NCBI RefSeq assembly: GCF_003194625.1
Contig: NZ_QHKX01000001.1
Coordinates: forward strand, 248,001 to 312,000
DNA length: 64,000 nucleotides
Source: Nocardioides solisilvae
GTDB lineage: Bacteria; Actinomycetota; Actinomycetes; Propionibacteriales; Nocardioidaceae
Reading direction: 5' to 3'
Shown here: one piece after another, positions 46,552 through 54,778 of the stretch
Position numbering within the stretch: the first letter of the stretch is position 1
Layout: the number at the start of each line of letters is the position of its first letter
Program-made: the position numbers and the translations under genes
The notes under the pieces: model-generated
What the model was told of the DNA's origin: nothing
Databases searched by the model: none
What the model saw: the letters and a program-made list of their open reading frames with translations, nothing else

Positions 46552-48304
46552 CCCGGTCGCCCGCGGCCAGCAGGTCGAGCTGCGGCCCCACCCGGGGCAG
46601 CTCGCGCCCGAAGAAGTACGCCGTGGCGGCGCGCTTGCCGCGGGCGAAGTCGTCGTCGCGGTCCGCCACGACCAGCCACTGCTCCAGCCAGAGCCAGGCG
46701 ACCACGAGGTGCCCGGTGGCCTCGAGGTAGGCGGTCGCGTCGGCCAGCACCTCGGTCGCGGAGCCTCGGCCGGCGAGCAGGCCGGTGACCTCGACCAGCC
46801 GGTCGGCGACGGCGGCGAGCTGATCGCCGTACGCCGCCGCGCCCGTGCCGCGGGACCGCTCGGCGGTCGCGCGCACCCGGTCCAGCAGCAGGCCGAGCCC
46901 GACCCCGCCGTCCCCGACGACCTTGCGGCCCAGCAGGTCCTGGCCCTGGATCCCGTGGGTGCCCTCGTGGATCGGGTTGAGCCGGTTGTCGCGGTAGTGC
47001 TGCTCGACGTCGAAGTCGCGGGTGTACCCGGCGCCGCCGAGCACCTGGAGCGCCAGGTCGTTGGCAGCCAGGCACCACTGGGAGGGCCAGCTCTTGGCGA
47101 CCGGGGTGAGCACCCCGAGCAGCCGCTCGGCGTCCGCGACCGCCGCGGCGTCGTCCAGGGAGGCGATGTCGTCGACCAGCCGGGCGCAGTACAGGTTGAG
47201 CGCGAGCGCCCCCTCGGCGTACGACTTCTGGGCCAGGAGCATCCGCCGGACGTCGGCGTGCTCGACCAGCGGGACCTGCGGCGTCGCCGGGTCGGCTCCC
47301 GGGAGCCGACCCTGGAGGCGCTCCCGGGCGTAGGCCAGCGACTTGAGGTAGCCGGTGACGCCCAGGGCGGTGGCGCCGAGGCCGACCCCGATCCGGGCCT
47401 CGTTCATCATCGTGAACATCACCGGGAGCCCGCGGTGCAGCTCGCCCACCAGCCAGCCGACGGCCCCGGGGCGGCCCCCCGGGGTGAACGCGCCGTCGCC
47501 CAGCACCGGCGCGGTGTTGACCGTGCCCCGGAAGCCCATCTTGTGGTTGATCCCCGCCAGCACGACGTCGTTGCGCTCCGCCGGCGCCCCGTCCTCGCCC
47601 GGCAGGTGCTTGGGCACCAGGAAGAGCGAGATCCCCTTGGTGCCGGCCGGCGCGCCGGGGGTGCGGGCCAGGACGAGGTGGACGATGTTGTCGCCCATCT
47701 CGTGGTCGCCGCCGGAGATCCACATCTTGCGGCCGAAGAGCCGGTAGGAACCGTCTTCCTGGGGCTCGGCCCGGGTGGTGATGTCGGCGAGGTTGGAGCC
47801 GGCGTGCGGCTCCGAGAGCGCCATCGTCCCGAAGACGCGGCCCTCCAGCATCGGGCGGACCCAGCGCTCCACCTGCTCGTCGGTGCCGTGCACGGTGAGC
47901 AGGTGGGCGTTGGCGAGCGTGAGCAGGGCGTAGCCGGTGGTCCCGATGTTGGCGGCGTGGAACCACGCCATCGCCGCGTTGAAGACCGACGACGGCAGCT
48001 GCAGGCCGCCCAGCTCCTCGTCGACCTGGGCGGCGAGGAAGCCGGCGTCGGCGAACGCGCGCAGGGCCGGCTCCACCTCGGGGACCAGCTCGACCTTCTC
48101 CCCGTCGAACCGCGGCTCCTCCAGGTCGGCCTTCCGGTTGTGCGGGGCGAACCAGTCGGTCGCCACCTGCTCGGCGAGGCGGAGCAGGTCCTCGACGACG
48201 TCGCGGGAGTGCTCGGCGTACCGCGGGCGGGCGAAGAGCTCGTCGGTCCGCAGCCAGTCGAAGAGCAGGAACTCGAGGTCGGCGCGGGACATGATCTGGC
48301 TCAT
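46520..48304 (-). CDS. Acyl-CoA dehydrogenase (AidB/FadE-like, with C-terminal extension)
   Basis: A 594-residue flavoprotein oxidising acyl-CoA. N-terminal helical domain, FAD-binding MALSEPHAGSNLADI (near residue 160), KMWISGGDHEMGDN, and the C-terminal helix with the catalytic Glu in NPIHEGTHGIQGQDLLGRK (near residue 430). About 130 further residues form the extra helical domain of long FadE-type members. ATG 48304 is six nt behind TACGCT with no ribosome site, again leaderless-like. An ATG four codons in is possible. Chain-length preference cannot be told. Confidence 0.9.
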   Translation of the reverse strand: MSQIMSRADLEFLLFDWLRTDELFARPRYAEHSRDVVEDLLRLAEQVATDWFAPHNRKADLEEPRFDGEKVELVPEVEPALRAFADAGFLAAQVDEELGGLQLPSSVFNAAMAWFHAANIGTTGYALLTLANAHLLTVHGTDEQVERWVRPMLEGRVFGTMALSEPHAGSNLADITTRAEPQEDGSYRLFGRKMWISGGDHEMGDNIVHLVLARTPGAPAGTKGISLFLVPKHLPGEDGAPAERNDVVLAGINHKMGFRGTVNTAPVLGDGAFTPGGRPGAVGWLVGELHRGLPVMFTMMNEARIGVGLGATALGVTGYLKSLAYARERLQGRLPGADPATPQVPLVEHADVRRMLLAQKSYAEGALALNLYCARLVDDIASLDDAAAVADAERLLGVLTPVAKSWPSQWCLAANDLALQVLGGAGYTRDFDVEQHYRDNRLNPIHEGTHGIQGQDLLGRKVVGDGGVGLGLLLDRVRATAERSRGTGAAAYGDQLAAVADRLVEVTGLLAGRGSATEVLADATAYLEATGHLVVAWLWLEQWLVVADRDDDFARGKRAATAYFFGRELPRVGPQLDLLAAGDRVTLDLDPAWL

Positions 48305-48310
48305 CGCGCC

Positions 48311-48316
48311 AGCGTA
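48311..48316 (-). promoter_or_regulatory. Candidate -10 of leaderless acyl-CoA dehydrogenase gene
   Basis: TACGCT on the minus strand followed by GGCGCG and ATG (48304). It is identical in hexamer and spacing to the HAD gene promoter. Confidence 0.4.
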
Positions 48317-48383
48317 CGCCGCACGCCATGCGGGATTTCGGCCCGGACGTGCGAGACTCGGAGGAGCCGAGCGGAGGAAACGC

Positions 48384-50903
48384 GTGATCCACGAGACCAC
48401 ACCTGCGCAGTCCTCCCCGACTGCGGGCCTGCCGCCACGCCCCGCCGACGAGGTCGGCCCGGCCCGGCTGGAGCAGCTCGTCGAGCTCGCCGCCCGGCTG
48501 CTCGGCGGCTCGGACGCCCGGATGACGCTGCTGCCCGACCTCCGCACGGTGATGGCCGGCCTCGGCCGCACCGCCCAGCGCGAGCTGGTGAAGTGGCCCG
48601 CCGAGGACGCGCTCTGCGCGGTGACGCTGCGAGGCGACGGTCCGCTGGTGGTCCCCGACGCCCGGCGCGACGACCGGGTCAACGACCTGCCGTCGGTCGC
48701 CGCGGGGCGGGTCGGCGCCTACCTCGGCGTCCCGCTGCGCGCCGGCGGGCACACCATCGGCGCTCTCTGCGTGACCACGGACCGCGCCCGGGAGTGGCGC
48801 GACGAGGACGTCGCCCTGCTCGACCTGGTCGGCCAGACCCTCAGCGCCGAGCTGCGTGTCGCCGCCCTGAGCAGCAGCCACCACGACGACCGGCTGCTGT
48901 GGCAGCTCGCCGTCGACGCCGCCGGGGTGGGCGCCTGGGACTGGGACCTCGTCACCGGCGACCTGCGCTGGGACGAGCGGCTGCACGCCCTCTCCGGCAT
49001 CGAACCGGACTCCTTCGGCGGCACCATCGAGGCGTTCGGGGAGTGGGTGCACCCCGAGGACCGCGAGCGGGTGAGCGGGCTGCTCGACGAGGCCATCGCG
49101 TCGTGCGGGACCTTCGCCGCCGAGTACCGGATCGTGCACGCCGACGGCACGGTGCGCTGGGTCTCGGCCCGCGGCAGCGCGCTCGTGGGCGAGGACGGCA
49201 CCGCCGCCCGGCTCGTCGGCGCGGCCTACGACTCGACCCTCACCCAGGACGCCGACGCCCGGGTGGCCCGGATCCTGGAGTCGATGCCGGCCGCCTTCTT
49301 CCACCTCGACACCGACTGGCGCTTCACCTTCGTCAACGCCCGCGCCGAGCGGATGCTCGGGGCGGTGACGAGCCGGCTCACCGGCGGCAACATCTGGGAG
49401 CTCTTCCCCGACGCCGTCGGCAGCGACTTCGAGACCCACTACCGCGCCTCGGCGGAGAGCGGGGAGCCGACGGAGTTCGAGGCCCACTACCCGCCGCCGC
49501 TCGCCAGCTGGTACGAGGTGCGGGTCTGGCCCTCCCCCGACGGCTTGTCGGTCTACTTCCTCGACATCACCGAGCGCAAGCTCGCCCAGCAGAAGCTGGC
49601 CCGCAGCGCCACCCGCGCCCGGCTGCTCGCCGAGGTGACCTCGGTGCTGACCGACACCCTCGACTCCGAGCAGGGTGTCGCCGAGCTGGCCCGGCTGCTG
49701 GTCCCCGAGAAGGCGGACTGGTGCATCGTCACCGTCACCGACGGCCCCGACCCGCAGGCGGGCCAGGACTGGCGCCGCAACATGCGCGACCTCGGCTGGT
49801 GGCACCGCGACGCCGAGCTGCGGCCGACCCTCGAAGCCTACGCCCGGCGCCGGGTGCGGGCGCTGCGCGAGGACTCCTTCCAGGCCCGGGCGCTGATGAG
49901 CCGCAGCACCCTGCTCGCCGACGACGCCCGCGAGACGGTGACGGCGGGGCTCGAGCCGGGCGAGGCGGCCGACCTGTACCGGGCCCTCGACGTCGAGCAG
50001 GCCCTGTTCGTGCCGATGATCCGGCGCGGCCGCGTGATCGGCATGCTGACGCTGGGCCGCGGCGCCGACCGCGAGACCTTCGGGCCCGAGGCCGTCGAGA
50101 TGCTCGAGGACGTCGCCGGCCGGGCCGCGCTGGCGCTCGACAACGCCCGCGCCTACTCGGCGCAGCGCGACATGGCCGAGGGCTTGCAGCGGAGCCTGCT
50201 CACCGCTCCCCCGCGCTCCGACCTGGTCGAGATCGCGGTCCGCTACGCCCCGGCCGCCGAGGCCGCCCAGGTGGGCGGCGACTGGTACGACGCGTTCGTC
50301 AGGCCCGAGCGCGACCTCGTGCTGGTGATCGGCGACGTCGTCGGCCACGACGTGGAGGCGGCCGGCGCCATGGGCCAGGTCCGCGGGCTGCTCCGCGGCA
50401 TCGCCGTCACCTGCGAGGGCGGTCCGGGCGAGGTGCTGCGCCGGGTCGACCGGGCCATGGACGCCCTCGCGGTCGAGAGCACGGCGACCGCGCTCGTCGC
50501 GAGCGTCGGCTCCGCGGCCGCGGACGGCTCGGTGCCGGTGCACTGGTCGAACGCCGGTCACCCGCCCGCCCTGGTCCTCCTCCCCGACGACGGGGGCGGC
50601 TACGCGGTGGACGTGCTCGGCAGCGAGGCCCCTGACCTGCTGCTCGGCTTCGACGCCGACTTCGAGCGCACCGACCACGCCCTCGACCTCCCCCCGGGGG
50701 CGGTCGTCCTGCTCTACACCGACGGCCTGGTGGAGCGCCGCGGCCAGGACCTCGACGACGGCATCGACGAGCTGCGCGCCGTGGTCGCCGAGCTGCTGCC
50801 GGCGGCGGCCGACCTCGACGGCCTGCTCGACGGCCTGCTGGCGCGCCTGCTGCCCGACCACGCCGAGGACGACGTCGCGCTGGTGGCCGTCCGGGTCAGG
50901 TGA
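48384..50903 (+). CDS. GAF-PAS-PAS-GAF-SpoIIE (PP2C-type) serine phosphatase
   Basis: An 839-residue signalling phosphatase, paralogous to the one at 43783. Residues 25-160 form GAF (GAYLGVPLRAGGHTIGALCV); 170-290 PAS (AWDWDLVTGDLRWDERLHAL); 295-415 PAS (ESMPAAFFHLDTDWRFTFVN); 425-590 GAF; 605-838 SpoIIE domain with QVGGDWYDAFV, VIGDVVGHDVEAA, NAGHPPALVLL and LYTDGLVERRGQDLDDGI. GTG 48384 has GGAGGAAA just upstream. Soluble; inputs could be light, redox or small molecules. It probably resets STAS-type antagonists in a partner-switching pathway. Confidence 0.88.
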   Translation: MIHETTPAQSSPTAGLPPRPADEVGPARLEQLVELAARLLGGSDARMTLLPDLRTVMAGLGRTAQRELVKWPAEDALCAVTLRGDGPLVVPDARRDDRVNDLPSVAAGRVGAYLGVPLRAGGHTIGALCVTTDRAREWRDEDVALLDLVGQTLSAELRVAALSSSHHDDRLLWQLAVDAAGVGAWDWDLVTGDLRWDERLHALSGIEPDSFGGTIEAFGEWVHPEDRERVSGLLDEAIASCGTFAAEYRIVHADGTVRWVSARGSALVGEDGTAARLVGAAYDSTLTQDADARVARILESMPAAFFHLDTDWRFTFVNARAERMLGAVTSRLTGGNIWELFPDAVGSDFETHYRASAESGEPTEFEAHYPPPLASWYEVRVWPSPDGLSVYFLDITERKLAQQKLARSATRARLLAEVTSVLTDTLDSEQGVAELARLLVPEKADWCIVTVTDGPDPQAGQDWRRNMRDLGWWHRDAELRPTLEAYARRRVRALREDSFQARALMSRSTLLADDARETVTAGLEPGEAADLYRALDVEQALFVPMIRRGRVIGMLTLGRGADRETFGPEAVEMLEDVAGRAALALDNARAYSAQRDMAEGLQRSLLTAPPRSDLVEIAVRYAPAAEAAQVGGDWYDAFVRPERDLVLVIGDVVGHDVEAAGAMGQVRGLLRGIAVTCEGGPGEVLRRVDRAMDALAVESTATALVASVGSAAADGSVPVHWSNAGHPPALVLLPDDGGGYAVDVLGSEAPDLLLGFDADFERTDHALDLPPGAVVLLYTDGLVERRGQDLDDGIDELRAVVAELLPAAADLDGLLDGLLARLLPDHAEDDVALVAVRVR

Positions 50904-51267
50904 GGCCGCGCGGCGGCAGCCCGTCGAGCGCCCGGCGCGCCAGCGCGGCCCTGGCCGCCACCGTGACCTTGCGGCGCAGCCGGCCCCCCTCGTCGCCGAG
51001 CTGCTCCTCGACCGTCGCGACCACCTGGGCGTCGGTGAACGTCGGTCGTTCGCCGGGCGGCACCTCGACGTCGGGGAGCGCGACCAGCACCGGAAGCAGC
51101 TGGCTGCCCAGCCCCTCGAGCAGCTGGTACCGGGCGTAGCGATCCATCGACGCCCAGGCCTCGTCGACCGGGGTGCGCCCCTTGCGGACGTCCTTGCGCT
51201 GGGCCGCCAGCACGCTCTTGGCCGCCGTCGTGAGGGCGGTGGTCAGCTCGTGCTCGGTGAATCTCAT
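50896..51267 (-). CDS. Helical protein of unknown function
   Basis: A 123-residue soluble protein, mostly helical (TEHELTTALTTAAKSVLAAQ; DEAWASMDRYARYQLLEGLG; ARAALARRALDGL). No signal or membrane segment. ATG 51267 lies six nt behind CATGCT, a variant of the leaderless hexamer. Its 3' end overlaps the phosphatase gene by eight bp and its start is 22 bp from the end of the minus-strand secreted cluster upstream. No family recognised. Confidence 0.55.
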   Translation of the reverse strand: MRFTEHELTTALTTAAKSVLAAQRKDVRKGRTPVDEAWASMDRYARYQLLEGLGSQLLPVLVALPDVEVPPGERPTFTDAQVVATVEEQLGDEGGRLRRKVTVAARAALARRALDGLPPRGLT

Positions 51268-51289
51268 GGTTCCAGCATGCCCGGCGACG

Positions 51290-52588
51290 TCAGCGACGCA
51301 GCCGGACGACCCGGCTGACGGCCTCGGCCACACCGTGCTGGGCTGGCAGCACGACCCGGTAGCGGCCCCGGCGCAGGTCCAGCACCCGGCTCTCGGCCGG
51401 CCCCCGGGTGGTCGACCGCTTGACCTGCTTCCAGACCTTGCGACCCTTCCTCCGCACCTGGCGCTGCACCACGAACGCGTAGTCGACCGCCGCGCTGGCC
51501 GGCTGCACCCGCACCCGCAGCCGCGACTTCCTCCGCACCGCCGTGGCCGCGACCACCGCCTCGGCGGGCGCGACGGGCAGCCCGATCACCGGGTCGACCA
51601 CCGGAGGGGGCGCCGCACCCGGCACCACCTCGAACCGCAGCTCGGTCGTCGGACCGACCAGCCCGACGGGGTCGATCGCCCGCACCTCGAACCGGTGCAC
51701 CCCCTGGTCGAGCGTGCGAGAGGCCGGGCTCGCGCACGCCTGCCAGCCCGCCCGGTTCCAGTTGCACTCGAACCGCACGCCCGGCTCGTCCCCCGCGAAC
51801 GACACCTGCACCGGGCCCGACCCCGCCGGGCTCGGCGGCGCCCCGGTGATCCGCGGCGCCACGGGCGGCGTCGTGTCGAGCACGACGTTGGTCCGGCGGG
51901 TGCCGAGCAGCTGGTCCCACCCGGTCCCGTGGTTGACCGCGTAGACGAAGACCTCCTGGTCCCCCGCCTTCGTCACGGTCTGGAAGGTGAAGTCGAAGCC
52001 GCCGCCGGGCTCGGCGTTCCCGACGAACGGGCCCTCGACACCGGGGGTGTCCCAGCCGCCGCCGACGTAGGCGTGGACCGTGACGGGTCGCGTGAGGTCG
52101 GAGGCGTCCTGCGCGGTCCCGCGGACCCGCACGGTGCGGTGCGCCGGTGACTCCACCGAGGTCAGGGTGCCGGTGGGGTGCGGCGTCGCCACGGACACCA
52201 CCCGGCTCGTCAGCCGGGTGTGCGGGTCGTCGCCGACCGCGTTGATGGCCCACACGTCGACGGTGACGTCGCCGGAGAACCGGGTCTCGAGCGTCGCGTC
52301 GAAGCCCCGTCGGGTCCCGTCCGGGCGGACCCCGGTCGTCGGCCCCAGGTTGTGGCCCTCCTGCTGGCCGTCGGGACCGGTGACGTAGACGTGGATCGAG
52401 ATGCTGCCCTCCGGGACGTCGGGGTCGTAGGCCCATCCGGCCACCCGGACCAGCCCACCCGCGGGAGACCCCAGGACGTCGATCGTCCCGCGGGGCTGGA
52501 CGGCGCTCGCGGGCGGCGTCGTCACCACGGTGAGAACCGCCAGCACGAGCACCACCGCGGAGAGCCCCCGCCGGGCGGCCCGCGTCAC
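51290..52588 (-). CDS. Secreted Ig-like protein, third of three tandem paralogues
   Basis: A 432-residue exported protein. Signal peptide ends near PPASA-V (residue 28-30). Two modules of about 100 residues (GTIDVLGSPAGGLVRVAGWA and GTLTSVESPAHRTVRVRGTA) are followed by an Ig-like domain with the CNWNRAGWQACASP disulfide loop. The last 85 residues are the shared C-terminal domain (AVRRKSRLRV, YAFVVQRQVRRKGRKVW, LDLRRGRYRVVLPAQHG, ending VVRLRR). GTG 52588 overlaps the previous gene's stop (GTGA). Wall- or surface-associated role is inferred; no enzyme motif is seen. Confidence 0.72.
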   Translation of the reverse strand: MTRAARRGLSAVVLVLAVLTVVTTPPASAVQPRGTIDVLGSPAGGLVRVAGWAYDPDVPEGSISIHVYVTGPDGQQEGHNLGPTTGVRPDGTRRGFDATLETRFSGDVTVDVWAINAVGDDPHTRLTSRVVSVATPHPTGTLTSVESPAHRTVRVRGTAQDASDLTRPVTVHAYVGGGWDTPGVEGPFVGNAEPGGGFDFTFQTVTKAGDQEVFVYAVNHGTGWDQLLGTRRTNVVLDTTPPVAPRITGAPPSPAGSGPVQVSFAGDEPGVRFECNWNRAGWQACASPASRTLDQGVHRFEVRAIDPVGLVGPTTELRFEVVPGAAPPPVVDPVIGLPVAPAEAVVAATAVRRKSRLRVRVQPASAAVDYAFVVQRQVRRKGRKVWKQVKRSTTRGPAESRVLDLRRGRYRVVLPAQHGVAEAVSRVVRLRR

Positions 52589-52685
52589 CGCCGCAACCTC
52601 ACGACCTTGCTGCGGGCCGCGGCCAGCCCGTGCTGCGCCGGGACCAGCACCCGGTACCTCCCCCGGCGCAGGTCGAGCACCCGGG
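52585..52685 (-). repeat. Near-identical 3'-end DNA copy A
   Basis: These 101 bases match 53601-53701 at all but one position by direct comparison. The repeat includes the C-terminal codons, the stop and the overlapping GTG start of the next gene. The third paralogue's 3' end (from 51290) has diverged more. Confidence 0.9.
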
Positions 52686-53604
52686 ACTCGTCGGCCCCGC
52701 GCGTGGTCGACCTCGTGACCTGCTTCCACGTCTTCCTCCCCCTCTTGCGGACCTGCCGCTCCACGACGAGCGCGTAGTCGACGGCGGCGCTCGCCGGCGC
52801 CACCGCGACCCGGAGCCGCGACTTCCTCCGCACCGCCCCGACCTGCACCGCGACCTGTCCCGGGACCGGGTCCACCTCGACCGGCACGGCCTGGGCCGGC
52901 ACCACGGTGAACCCCTGCACCGCCTCCGCGCCCTGGTTGCCCACGGCGTCGCGCGCCCGCACCCGGAACTCCCACGCGCCGACCCCGACCGAGACCTGGT
53001 GGGGGCTCGCGCAGGGCTGCCAGTCCCGCGACGTCGTGCCGACGGCGTCCAGGCTGCACGTGAACGTCGCCGCCTCGGTCGCCGTGAAGGTGAACGGCAC
53101 CGCACGCGTCGTCCCCGGCTCGACCTGGACGGGGCCCGACGGCCCCGACGTGATCGTCGTGACCGGCGGGGCGGTGTCCACGAAGACCGACAGGGACAGG
53201 CCGCTCACGGGGTCCCACGCATAGGGGGACGTCCCGTCGGCCTGGTAGTGGACGGCCCCGCCCGGGAGCTGGTCGATCGCCCAGATGTCCACCCTGACGG
53301 GACCGCCCTTGCGCACCGTGACGGTGGTGTCGAAGAAGCCGTCGGGGCCGGCGGTGAGCTGGAAGAGCTGCGTCCCCTCGTCGTCGTGGACGAAGACGTT
53401 GAGGTCCACCGGGCGGGTGCCGTCGTCGGGGTCCTTCACCTGTCCCGTGGCGCGGACCTGCAGGTGCCCCGGCGAGGTCACGACGAAGGGGGTGAGCACC
53501 TCCGGGAACTGCGAGTCGCCCGCCACCGCCGGGAGCGCGGGCCCGAGCGCCAGCAGGAGTGCCGGCAGGAGGGTCGGGACGAGCCGGCGCGCCAGCCGGC
53601 TCAC
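52585..53604 (-). CDS. Secreted Ig-like protein, second of three tandem paralogues
   Basis: A 339-residue exported protein. Signal peptide to about residue 29 (PALPAVAG). The N-terminal module has TSPGHLQVRATGQVKDPDDG. A second, Ig-like module has PPVTTITSGPSGPVQVEPGT, TFTCSLDA, WQPCASP (disulfide pair) and EFRVRARDAVGNQG. Then comes the shared basic C-terminal domain ending SKVVRLRR. GTG 53604 overlaps the first paralogue's stop. Its last 100 bases are almost identical to those of the 53601 gene, pointing to recent duplication or conversion. Function unknown. Confidence 0.75.
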   Translation of the reverse strand: MSRLARRLVPTLLPALLLALGPALPAVAGDSQFPEVLTPFVVTSPGHLQVRATGQVKDPDDGTRPVDLNVFVHDDEGTQLFQLTAGPDGFFDTTVTVRKGGPVRVDIWAIDQLPGGAVHYQADGTSPYAWDPVSGLSLSVFVDTAPPVTTITSGPSGPVQVEPGTTRAVPFTFTATEAATFTCSLDAVGTTSRDWQPCASPHQVSVGVGAWEFRVRARDAVGNQGAEAVQGFTVVPAQAVPVEVDPVPGQVAVQVGAVRRKSRLRVAVAPASAAVDYALVVERQVRKRGRKTWKQVTRSTTRGADESRVLDLRRGRYRVLVPAQHGLAAARSKVVRLRR

Positions 53605-53701
53605 CGCCGCAGCCTCACGACCTTGCTGCGGGCCGCGGCCAGCCCGTGCTGCGCCGGGACCAGCACCCGGTACCTCCCCCGGCGCAGGTCGAGCACCCGG
53701 G
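53601..53701 (-). repeat. Near-identical 3'-end DNA copy B
   Basis: Partner of the copy at 52585-52685, differing at a single base. Such identity in 3' codons while the gene bodies differ suggests gene conversion or a very recent partial duplication. Confidence 0.9.
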
Positions 53702-54650
53702 TCTCGGCCTCCTGGCGGGTGGTCGAGCGCTTGACCCGCTTCCAGACCTTCCGGCCCTTCTTCCGCACCTGGCGCTCCACCACGAAGGCGAAGTCCACCG
53801 CGGCGCTGGCCGGGACCACCCCGACCCGCAGCCGCGACTTCTTGCGCACCGCCTTGACGCTGACGTCGACCGGGGCCCCGGCGGGCAGGCCCGTGACCGG
53901 GTCCTCGGCGGGGACGGCCTCGGCCGGCACCACGCTGAACGGATGCACCGCCTCCGCACCCTGGTTGCCCGCGAGGTCCATGGCGCGGACCCGGAACTCC
54001 CACGCGCCGACCCCGACCGGCACCTCGTAGGGGCTGGCGCACGCGACCCACCCCCGGGTCGAGACGCCGGCCGCGTCCAGGCTGCACGTGAACCCGGAGA
54101 CGGCCTCGCTCGCGGTGAAGGTGAACGGCATCGGCCGCGTCGTCCCCGGCTCCACCTGCACCGGGCTGACGGGGCCGGAGGTCACCCGCGTGACCGGCGG
54201 GGACTTGTCCACGAAGACGTTGACCGGCGGGCCGCCGAAGTACGTGCCGCCCAGGAAGGCGGCGTGCTGCGCGCCCGGGTCGGCGCTCTTCATGTTCGGC
54301 GCACCGCCGGGGAGCTCGTCGAGCGCCCAGACGTCGAACTTCACCTCGCCGCCCAGGGCCGAGGGCAGCACGACGTCGATGAGGCCGTTCGCGTCGGTCT
54401 CCCGGAGGTAGGGGCCTCTGCCGCTCCCGTCGTGGACGTAGATCTTCAGGGTGACCGTTCCGGTGCCGGGGTCCGGGTCGGTGACGGTGCCCGCCACCCG
54501 CACCTGCAGGTGGCCCGGGGAGGTGACCTCGACCTTGCCGACGATGTTCACGGCCGGGTCGGCGCCGGCGGAAGCCGGCACCCCGACGAGCCCTGCGGCC
54601 AGCAGCACCGCGGCCGCCCCGGCTCCCCGCCGTGCACGTGTCCTGCTCAT
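53601..54650 (-). CDS. Secreted Ig-like protein, first of three tandem paralogues
   Basis: A 349-residue exported protein. Signal peptide cleaved near VPASAGA (residue 24-29). Module 1 has VTSPGHLQVRVAGTVTDPDP. The middle Ig-like module has PPVTRVTSGPVSPVQVEPGT, FTCSLDA, WVACASP and EFRVRAMDLAGNQG. C-terminal basic domain as in the next two genes. ATG 54650 has GGGGGAGGAG upstream. It heads the three-gene unit and is divergent from the two-component system at 54779, so the 128-bp gap probably carries promoters for both. Surface or matrix role inferred. Confidence 0.75.
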   Translation of the reverse strand: MSRTRARRGAGAAAVLLAAGLVGVPASAGADPAVNIVGKVEVTSPGHLQVRVAGTVTDPDPGTGTVTLKIYVHDGSGRGPYLRETDANGLIDVVLPSALGGEVKFDVWALDELPGGAPNMKSADPGAQHAAFLGGTYFGGPPVNVFVDKSPPVTRVTSGPVSPVQVEPGTTRPMPFTFTASEAVSGFTCSLDAAGVSTRGWVACASPYEVPVGVGAWEFRVRAMDLAGNQGAEAVHPFSVVPAEAVPAEDPVTGLPAGAPVDVSVKAVRKKSRLRVGVVPASAAVDFAFVVERQVRKKGRKVWKRVKRSTTRQEAETRVLDLRRGRYRVLVPAQHGLAAARSKVVRLRR

Positions 54651-54704
54651 GCGACTCCTCCCCCGAGTGCTCGGCGTCGAGGGTAACGCCCGGCCGGGGC
54701 TCCG

Positions 54705-54723
54705 CCGTTCAGCGTCCGTTCAG
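54705..54723 (+). promoter_or_regulatory. Direct-repeat box for an OmpR/PhoB-type regulator
   Basis: CCGTTCAG occurs at 54705-54712 and again at 54716-54723, 11 bp apart start to start (one helical turn). This is the usual spacing for tandem binding of winged-helix response regulators. It lies 55-75 bp before the response-regulator ATG and also upstream of the divergent secreted cluster, so it could serve both autoregulation and control of that cluster. A minus-strand TACCCT (54687-54682) is a -10 candidate for the cluster. Confidence 0.55.
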
Positions 54724-54778
54724 GCGCCCTCGGCCACACTTGGCGGGGTCCGGTCCACCGAGCGAGGAGGCAGAGCAG

